A stretch of 56,017 nt of DNA from Candidatus Thorarchaeota archaeon (GTDB lineage: Archaea > Asgardarchaeota > Thorarchaeia > Thorarchaeales > Thorarchaeaceae). Of the stretch, positions 50,483 to 56,017 are shown piece after piece (position 1 is the first letter of the stretch; the number at the start of each line of letters is the position of its first letter). The stretch lies in assembly GCA_029855935.1 (NCBI GenBank), contig JAGSHN010000008.1:1-56017 (forward strand), in the 5' to 3' direction. Made by a program: the position numbers and the translations under genes. The notes beneath the pieces were generated by a model, which was not told the DNA's origin, made no database searches, and saw only the letters and a list, made by a program, of their open reading frames with translations.

Positions 50483-52285
50483 TCACCTGCGCTTGGGAAA
50501 ATGAAGTGTCACTCTGAGGCCCATATCAGGTTGACCTTCGACACGGTCCTCCAGGTCTATTCGAACTCCATATCTTGCAGCAAGGCGGTTGACGAGATGG
50601 AGACCTACTCCGCCGAATCTCCTGTTTGGGTCAAGCAGTCCCTGCTTCGCGGAGTCGTCGAGTCCCGGGCCGTTGTCAGCAATTGACAGCGTGAACAGGT
50701 CATCGTGTTGCATAGCGGTGATCCAGACTCGCTTGTCATCGCGAGGATTGTGCTTTGCAGCGTTCTCAAGAAGATTCCATATCATATGACTAATTCCTGA
50801 ATCGGCCACGACCGGTAGCTCATCAGGAAGTCCCTCAACCTCCACCTTCACAGGATACATCTTCTGCAGTCGAGCGGCCTCGTCCCGTACCACTCTGGCA
50901 AGGTCGACAACCTCGGTGCCAAACCGTTCAGCCTCCTCAGTACGACGAATCTTCTCGATCAGCTCCATGCAGCGCAGGGCGCCATCCATCGCGTACTCAT
51001 AGGCTCTGTCGATAGAGGGAGGCAGCCGTCTCTGCTGCATCATCTCGAGTCCCGCGATGATCGCCTGCATCTGGTTTCCGAAGTCGTGGAGGAGTAGGTC
51101 GAGGAGGAACCTGGCCTCGGCCTCTGCCTCCTTGAGCGCGGACATGTCCGTTATTATGCCGAAGGAGCCGATAAACTTCCCGTCTGCATCGAAGAGGGGG
51201 GCGGCACTGATCAGCACTGGAACTAGTCTGCCGGACCTGTGAATCAGATACGCCTCGTAGGTCTCGCTAACGCCCTTCCTCCTGCGCTCGAAGACGTCCC
51301 GGAGACGCTCACCGGACATGCCCACAATGATGCTTCCCAGTGGTGCCCCAACGATCTCGCTGGCCGACTCGTAGCCGAGCATCCTCACAAGGGCAGGGTT
51401 GAAGTATATCATCCTGCCATCGGCATCAGCGATCCCGAGACCGTCGGTCATAGTCTCAACAAGGACCTTGTAGCGCTCCCTGCTGAGCTCCAGAGCCTGC
51501 TTGTTCTGCAATGACTGGGTGAGGTCCTCAAGCTCGGCGACAGTTCTCACTCTGCCTTTGTCGTCAACCACCGCAGCCGCATTGATCAGAACGACGCGCG
51601 CTGCCCCATCCTTCCGTCGTATCTTGAACCTGTACCGCGACGGCGGCTTCTCTCCGCGCTGTCGCCTGACATAGCAGTCCACAACCATCTCCACGCTGTC
51701 AGGGTGGACAAACTCGCGGAAGTCGTGACCGAGGACTTCACCCCGGGTCGCGCCCAAGATCCTGAGCATCCCATCATTGGCGTAGACGAACCGGTAGTTG
51801 TCATCCACGACAATGAAACCGTGGTGCGAGTGCTCGACGATTGTCCGGAAGAGAGGCTCCTGTTGGGCAATCTGCCTCTCACGTCTCTCCCTCCGTCGCA
51901 TGTCCATTGCGAACACGACAAAGCCGGCAGGGCGACCATTGTCGCACACGAGATCGGCGTGCACCTCCATCGGCACGATTGAGCCGTTCATTCGGGCCAC
52001 CCGCAGCTGGAGACTGCGGGGATCCAGCCCCTCTGTGAGTCGGGCGAGCGCCTTTCTGACGAGGTCGACCTGTTCAGGAACAACAAGGTCCTCCGCCCTG
52101 AGGCCCGCTCTAGGTTGGTCATCGGGGAGTCCAAGAAGCGCACGGGCCGCCGGATTGGCGTACGTCACCCGTCTGTTTCTGTCGAGGTAGACAGTGACCA
52201 CTCGGCTCTTGTCGAAGAACGAACGCGCGACAACAAGTTCTTCGGGTGATATATGGTCTCGACAGTGTGGAGAATCTTTGCTCAT
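50483..52285 (-). CDS. Sensor histidine kinase with three PAS domains
   Basis: I start at ATG 52285, because the TATA box AAATATATTT at 52351-52360 makes the earlier start at 52393 unlikely. The 600-residue soluble protein has three PAS domains: about 20-135, 150-265 and 275-395, each with the N-G/Y-A-N words (VTYANPAAR, FVYANDGML, MIYFNPALV). A dimerisation helix with LLLHDFGNQMQAI carries the phospho-His in the H-D-F-G-N form seen in many archaeal kinases. The ATPase has WNLLENAAKHN (N box), IADNGPGLDD (G1) and GVGLHLV (G2). No transmembrane segment is visible, so it senses an internal signal such as redox state or a small molecule. No response regulator is nearby. Confidence 0.94.
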   Translation of the reverse strand: MSKDSPHCRDHISPEELVVARSFFDKSRVVTVYLDRNRRVTYANPAARALLGLPDDQPRAGLRAEDLVVPEQVDLVRKALARLTEGLDPRSLQLRVARMNGSIVPMEVHADLVCDNGRPAGFVVFAMDMRRRERRERQIAQQEPLFRTIVEHSHHGFIVVDDNYRFVYANDGMLRILGATRGEVLGHDFREFVHPDSVEMVVDCYVRRQRGEKPPSRYRFKIRRKDGAARVVLINAAAVVDDKGRVRTVAELEDLTQSLQNKQALELSRERYKVLVETMTDGLGIADADGRMIYFNPALVRMLGYESASEIVGAPLGSIIVGMSGERLRDVFERRRKGVSETYEAYLIHRSGRLVPVLISAAPLFDADGKFIGSFGIITDMSALKEAEAEARFLLDLLLHDFGNQMQAIIAGLEMMQQRRLPPSIDRAYEYAMDGALRCMELIEKIRRTEEAERFGTEVVDLARVVRDEAARLQKMYPVKVEVEGLPDELPVVADSGISHMIWNLLENAAKHNPRDDKRVWITAMQHDDLFTLSIADNGPGLDDSAKQGLLDPNRRFGGVGLHLVNRLAARYGVRIDLEDRVEGQPDMGLRVTLHFPKRR

Positions 52286-52350
52286 TTGCTCGCGCCCTGT
52301 CAGACGTTTGAGGGGTGTGCAGTCTTCGCGGTTCACGCACAGCCCTGCAC

Positions 52351-52360
52351 AAATATATTT
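52351..52360 (-). promoter_or_regulatory. TATA box of the histidine kinase gene
   Basis: AAATATATTT is self-complementary and lies about 66 bases before the chosen ATG at 52285. It decides the start choice, because a transcript beginning some 25 bases further on cannot include the start at 52393. Confidence 0.6.
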
Positions 52361-52535
52361 CTGGTTGTCAACATAGTCGGAATGCTTTTGCATCTTCGTC
52401 CTTTGGCTGGACGATTTTCGTCTGATGCAGGAGATAGCAGATGGTTCCGGTGGAGAATTTCCTCACCTGAATGACCCGCCGCGGGGCGTCTCGCTCGTCT
52501 CAGACAACATCGGCCGCGTTTCCCGTGCTCACAGG

Positions 52536-53036
52536 CTAGTCGCCGCGGTAGGTCTTGATGATCAGCAGAATCTCTTCTTCGATGGTGGGGGTCATTCTCG
52601 GCCTCGTCTTGATACGGCCAATCTCATGCCCAGTCGACTTCTCGAAGATGAGTATTGTGGGGCTGCTTGTGATGCCAAAGATGTCTACCTCCTCTGGACT
52701 CGGAGGCACGGCCCAGTGCTTGTCAGAGCCAAACGGAGGCTTAGTCATCCCGCCCAGTGCGCGGATCCTTATCCCAAGCTCCCTCTCCAGAGCAGCAAGT
52801 GCTGGAACGGCCATCTGGGCATCGCCACACCAGTCCGCAAAGACCACTACTATCTCAAAGTCGTCGACATAGTCTCTGAGTTCCTCCACGGCTGCCTGGC
52901 GCGGCCTGTACGACTTCGCCCGATGCTCGTAGCGAATCCTGTACATTGGACTCATCCCGCTGATATACTCAAGGCAGCAGGGACAGTCCGACCGCACTGA
53001 CTCAAGCGTTGGTCCCTCCGTCAACTCTCGTTCCAT
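52536..53036 (-). CDS. Thioredoxin-fold protein with WCGD instead of CxxC
   Basis: This 166-residue protein has a thioredoxin fold: EIVVVFADWCGDAQMAVPAL is the beta strand, active-site loop and helix, and SSPTILIFEKSTGHEIGRI is the cis-Pro and final strands. The loop is WCGDAQ, with only the first Cys of the usual CxxC, as in the Thioredoxin_9 type. The second Cys is replaced by Asp-Ala, so classic disulfide exchange through a vicinal pair is unlikely. A CPCC motif in residues 18-21 offers further cysteines. It precedes a ferritin-like gene and lies near a thioredoxin-reductase-like gene on the same strand, so a redox role is likely. Confidence 0.83.
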   Translation of the reverse strand: MERELTEGPTLESVRSDCPCCLEYISGMSPMYRIRYEHRAKSYRPRQAAVEELRDYVDDFEIVVVFADWCGDAQMAVPALAALERELGIRIRALGGMTKPPFGSDKHWAVPPSPEEVDIFGITSSPTILIFEKSTGHEIGRIKTRPRMTPTIEEEILLIIKTYRGD

Positions 53037-53056
53037 CTCATCACGCTCCCGTCACA

Positions 53057-53533
53057 CTACGCACAACTCTCTGTCCTGCCCAGTGTGCCCGGCCTGGGCT
53101 GCAACGGCAGACCCTGAATCATTCGGCACATCTCGTCAAGGTCGGCCACGTGACGCTCCTCGTCATCCCTCAGATGTGTCAAGAGCAGTGTCGCAACAGG
53201 ATCATCTGTTCTCCGCAGCACTCGGGTGACAAGGTCAAACATTCCACCCTCGCTCTCCTTGAGCTGCCTGAGCCTGCGTTCCAGCTTCACGCGGTCAATG
53301 TAGCGGTCGATCTTTGCGCTCCACGAGTCGCAGGGTGTCTCACGGACCATCTCCACGATGCTCTCAAGGAACTTGATATGCTTCCACGTATCCAGCCTTA
53401 GTTCCAGGTAGAGTAGCCGCACAGGTGTGTCCTGAGCGCCCTGCTCCGCGTCAGATATCTCCACCAGTGTCTTCTTCTCAAGAGCGATCTGCTCCTCAAG
53501 CAATCTCACAAGTTCGCGGTCGTCTTCGTTCAA
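53057..53533 (-). CDS. Ferritin-like diiron-type protein
   Basis: This 158-residue helical protein has the ligands of a ferritin-like four-helix bundle: LEEQIALEKKTL (first Glu), LELRLDTWKHIKFLE (Glu and His), and LRDDEERHVADLDEM with the final ExxH. The order and spacing match rubrerythrin-like or DUF-type ferritin-like proteins. Such proteins bind two irons and act in peroxide removal or iron handling. TATA-like ATATATATAT (53564-53573) lies about 35 bases before the ATG, so the leader is only about ten bases. The downstream thioredoxin-like gene begins 20 bases after its stop. Confidence 0.8.
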   Translation of the reverse strand: MNEDDRELVRLLEEQIALEKKTLVEISDAEQGAQDTPVRLLYLELRLDTWKHIKFLESIVEMVRETPCDSWSAKIDRYIDRVKLERRLRQLKESEGGMFDLVTRVLRRTDDPVATLLLTHLRDDEERHVADLDEMCRMIQGLPLQPRPGTLGRTESCA

Positions 53534-53563
53534 CTTCCTTCCCTGATTAACGATAGTTTAGTC

Positions 53564-53573
53564 ATATATATAT
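53564..53573 (-). promoter_or_regulatory. TATA box of the ferritin-like gene
   Basis: On the minus strand the run GATATATATATG lies about 35 bases before the start at 53533. It is the most AT-rich spot in the neighbourhood and suits a short-leader transcript. Confidence 0.6.
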
Positions 53574-53630
53574 CTACCCATTCGTGAAACCCGACTCAGG
53601 GGAGAGTTGCCCTTGGTGCACAGAAACGAG

Positions 53631-54659
53631 CTACACAAACAGTGCACTACGTACTTCGGGATGGTCAAACTCGCCCTCGTGTTCGTACTCGTTGCCAAGA
53701 AACTGGTTGATCATCAACGCGGCGTAGTTTCCCGTCCCGACGGCCATTGCGACCTGTTGTGTTATGGGACGGACATCCCCCGCAGCCCACACACCCTCGA
53801 CATTTGTCTTGCCCCGCTTGTCAGTGAGAATGTTTCCCTTATCGTCAACCTTCACGCCCAACTCCTGCGCGAGCTCCGACCGTGCCTCGTCCACAAAGGC
53901 CACAAAGAACACCTCTGCGCGCAGAACGCGACCATCGGACAGTCTCAGACTCTGGACTCTGCCGGGAACGGGAAATCTCACCTCTTCAATACGCCCGACT
54001 GTGTACTCAAAGGGGGAGTTGTCAAGCCTGCCTAGGTCCTGTGTCGCAAGGGGTACGTAGGCGTCATCGGTCATGAGTATTCGGACCCTTCTCGCGAACC
54101 TGCTCGCGGCATTGGCCACGTGAAGGGCACTCCCCACCGTACCAGCGTTGACAACGAGGACATCTTTTCCATCGCATAGAGGGGCCTCGCAGTCAGGACA
54201 ATAGAACGCGGCATTTCCGACATTGGCCACAGGCAGCCACTTTCGCCAGTAGCCTCCGACCCTCGGGTGCTTTCGTGCCGTGCCAGTGGCGAAAATCAGC
54301 GTCCTGGCTCGGTAGGTTGCACGGTCAGACGTCCTATAGCTACGGTCGGTACGCACCTCGAACTTGGGGTACGCGCCTGACACATCCACCACGTTGGCGG
54401 CCTTGAACTCCGCACCTGCGGAACGTGCCGTGCCCTGCATCTGCCTGAGCAGCGTCCGGCCCTCGTGATAGGGCGCCCCTCCGATGAAGTTCATGATGGT
54501 GTTTGTGTGGAAGTGCATCGGACTGGTCCCGCGGTCCAGCACAAGGACGCGCCTTCTGTGAAAAGCAAGATGGAGGGCCGCGGAACAGCCCGCGGGTCCG
54601 CCGCCGACTATGATCGTGTCGTAGACTGCGTCTTCGTCGGACTGCTTCGCACCACTCAT
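53631..54659 (-). CDS. Thioredoxin-reductase-like flavoprotein
   Basis: This 342-residue protein has the N-terminal FAD motif TIIVGGGPAGCSAALHLA (about 14-31), a central NAD(P)-type domain with VLVVNAGTVGSALHVANAA (the second Rossmann loop, GxVGxA), and a C-terminal GVWAAGDVRPI motif that binds FAD. The redox-active site is FYCPDCEAP: CPDC replaces the usual CATC. It is most like low-molecular-weight thioredoxin reductases, but the related ferredoxin- or flavin-dependent types cannot be excluded. It ends with TAG, 97 bases upstream of the ferritin-like gene on the same strand. It may reduce the neighbouring thioredoxin-fold protein, although that lacks a CxxC. Confidence 0.87.
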   Translation of the reverse strand: MSGAKQSDEDAVYDTIIVGGGPAGCSAALHLAFHRRRVLVLDRGTSPMHFHTNTIMNFIGGAPYHEGRTLLRQMQGTARSAGAEFKAANVVDVSGAYPKFEVRTDRSYRTSDRATYRARTLIFATGTARKHPRVGGYWRKWLPVANVGNAAFYCPDCEAPLCDGKDVLVVNAGTVGSALHVANAASRFARRVRILMTDDAYVPLATQDLGRLDNSPFEYTVGRIEEVRFPVPGRVQSLRLSDGRVLRAEVFFVAFVDEARSELAQELGVKVDDKGNILTDKRGKTNVEGVWAAGDVRPITQQVAMAVGTGNYAALMINQFLGNEYEHEGEFDHPEVRSALFV

Positions 54660-54759
54660 TGCTATCCTCGCCTATCCTTCGACAGTCTCGCGAGAGACAA
54701 GAAAAGGATTGTGAAGTGCCCAAAGAGGTGACACGGGCTTGTATGGCCGGATGCGATGC

Positions 54760-55773
54760 TCAATCAGGCTCGTGACCAGCGTTCACACGCAACTCATCCA
54801 GTGACCTCGGGCCGACATAGCACAGAGCGCCGATATCTGCGGCTGACTCATAGACCCAATCAATCAACTCGGGGCCTGTTGGATACTCGATTATGAACAC
54901 GGCACATCCGGCGTCGAGGAACAGGCCCAGATCCTCCACGGCCCGCTGGCGCTGTTGAACAGGCTGGACCGTGTTGTCCAAGGTGAAGACGTCCTCACGG
55001 CCAATGCCGTCCACTGCATCTAGGTACTGGGGAAAACGTCTGGCGAGGGCCTCACCATTCTGCGGGAAGACCAAGAAGTCCTCTCTCAGTTCTTTTGCAT
55101 GAGTAGACAGGGCGCTCACGAACTCGACCATCTTGGACGCAGCGTCCGACACTCCTCTGTCCTCGTAGTATTCATAGGCATCGATGATGTCAAGGTACAC
55201 GCCATCAAAGCCTGTAGCCAGTACCCGGTCGACATAGCTCGACTCGTCGCCAAAGATGATGCTCTGCCATGAAGGGTCCCAGTATCTGACCTTGTAGTTG
55301 CCGGGCCAGTCCGGATTCTCGACGTCGAGCCACGAAGGAGCGCCCTCGTCCGGAACACCATTATGATCTGCGTCCCAAGACTCGTTCCAGTAGGGGCGGT
55401 AGGACTCCGCCTCGCCAATGCTGACATATGCCAGAACTATCTTGGAGGACTCGGAGTCCACCCCAGTCCGTATGGTGCTGATCTCATCAGCCGACCACGA
55501 CTGGTTCTGTGTGGGATCGTAGTAGGGGTCGATGATGAGCAGGTCGTATCGGCTGGCTGCAAGCTGTGAGACGACATCCTCGCGGGGACCCATGTTGTCG
55601 TACTGGAGCACATAACCAAAGTCGTCAACAACGTGGTCACCGAGCTGGAATGATACGCTCTTGGTCCCATTCGCCGTGGGAGGGCGAATGACTATCACGA
55701 TGCCAGCCACTACCACTATGACGACAATTGCCACTCCTATCGCTTGCGCCTTCTCCACGATTCGAGCCCCCAT
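54760..55773 (-). CDS. Secreted GH114-type (TM1410-like) glycoside hydrolase
   Basis: This 337-residue protein has an N-terminal anchor (about 11-28) and a TIM-barrel of the GH114/TM1410 type: LLIIDPYY near 78, VLAYVSIGEAESYRPYW near 115, WLDVENP near 150, GFDGVYLDIIDAYEY near 198 with the likely catalytic acids, FPQNGEAL near 243 and FIIEYPTG near 300. The named GH114 members cleave alpha-1,4-polygalactosamine, a fungal polymer. The archaeal substrate is unknown and could be a surface glycan. It is the last complete gene in the window. The first Met is used. Confidence 0.88.
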   Translation of the reverse strand: MGARIVEKAQAIGVAIVVIVVVAGIVIVIRPPTANGTKSVSFQLGDHVVDDFGYVLQYDNMGPREDVVSQLAASRYDLLIIDPYYDPTQNQSWSADEISTIRTGVDSESSKIVLAYVSIGEAESYRPYWNESWDADHNGVPDEGAPSWLDVENPDWPGNYKVRYWDPSWQSIIFGDESSYVDRVLATGFDGVYLDIIDAYEYYEDRGVSDAASKMVEFVSALSTHAKELREDFLVFPQNGEALARRFPQYLDAVDGIGREDVFTLDNTVQPVQQRQRAVEDLGLFLDAGCAVFIIEYPTGPELIDWVYESAADIGALCYVGPRSLDELRVNAGHEPD

Positions 55774-55810
55774 CAGCCTACGTCAATCATAGTTCGTGGT
55801 GCCAGACAGA

Positions 55811-56017
55811 TCATCTCGGAACCTGAGAGAGTACCCGTTCAAGATGACTCACCATCGAGATGGCCCAGTTCCCGCCTCTGGTGACCAGGGACCTGACGTA
55901 GCCTATTGCGTCCTCGTACGCAGATGCAGCCTCAGCCTCAAGAGACTGAGGGTTAACTAGTTTACCAAGTTCAACCAGATTCTCGATGTGACGCGCCCTC
56001 GCCTCTTCAGGGAGATC
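55811..56017 (-). CDS. 3' end of an unidentified helical protein, cut by the window edge
   Basis: Reading the minus strand from the right edge, one frame stays open for 68 codons and ends in TGA at 55811-55813. The peptide (DLPEEARARHIENLVELGKL, then SLEAEAASAYEDAIGY and GNWAISMVSHLERVL) is rich in Glu, Ala and Leu and looks helical. No start is visible because the gene continues beyond the window. It ends 37 bases before the GH114-like gene and is on the same strand, so the two may be in one operon. I cannot identify the family from this fragment. Confidence 0.65.
   Translation of the reverse strand, partial: DLPEEARARHIENLVELGKLVNPQSLEAEAASAYEDAIGYVRSLVTRGGNWAISMVSHLERVLSQVPR

Overview
This 56 kb window looks like a piece of an archaeal chromosome, most likely from an Asgard-type archaeon (Thorarchaeia-like; an inference from gene content only). 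The support is: TATA-like boxes close to start codons instead of bacterial -35/-10 pairs, frequent TTG/GTG starts with GGAGG/GGTG ribosome sites, an archaemetzincin, an archaeal ATPase_2/DUF234 protein, long NosD-type surface proteins, two legumain-like (C13) proteases, and many eukaryote-like signalling domains (FHA, Ser/Thr kinase, PPP-type phosphatase, vWA). I see no tRNA, rRNA, CRISPR array or insertion sequence.

Region 1 (1-14847) is the most striking part. Two operons face each other. The rightward one encodes a vWA protein (cut by the window edge), a zinc-ribbon/double-FHA protein, a large calcineurin-like phosphatase with a C-terminal FHA-like domain, and a Ser/Thr kinase with a C-terminal FHA domain. 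The leftward one encodes a small FHA-like protein, a single-chain kinase/zinc-finger/SNF2 helicase fusion, a protein with four tandem cysteine/histidine modules, and a helical protein of unknown function. Phospho-writer, reader and eraser beside a nucleic-acid translocase suggest one phosphorylation-controlled DNA- or RNA-acting system, possibly defence or stress related.

Region 2 (14848-24792) is mixed: a solo RAM domain, a ChrB-type domain protein, an EamA transporter broken by two in-frame TAG codons, a squalene/phytoene synthase homologue, a secreted endonuclease/exonuclease/phosphatase-family protein with FN3 and lamin-tail domains, a GT-C-like membrane protein and a flavodoxin.

Region 3 (24793-38045) is a tandem family of NosD-type beta-helix surface proteins: two full genes, one truncated copy, one frameshifted copy and at least one fragment. 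Repeated flanks and the remains of a minus-strand gene lie between them, and an intact ATPase_2/DUF234 gene is embedded.

Region 4 (38046-42836) is a DNA-modification and toxin island: an orphan methyltransferase, a divergent pair of an adenine-type methyltransferase and a protein ending in an endonuclease III/MutY-like iron-sulfur loop, then an HEPN/MNT pair.

Region 5 (42837-56017) holds an ABC-2 exporter, two paralogous secreted C13 proteases with matching promoters, a two-gene membrane unit with an operator-like palindrome and a hairpin/T-run terminator, archaemetzincin, a triple-PAS histidine kinase, a redox group (thioredoxin-like, ferritin-like, thioredoxin-reductase-like), a GH114-like secreted protein, and the 3' end of an unidentified gene at the right edge.
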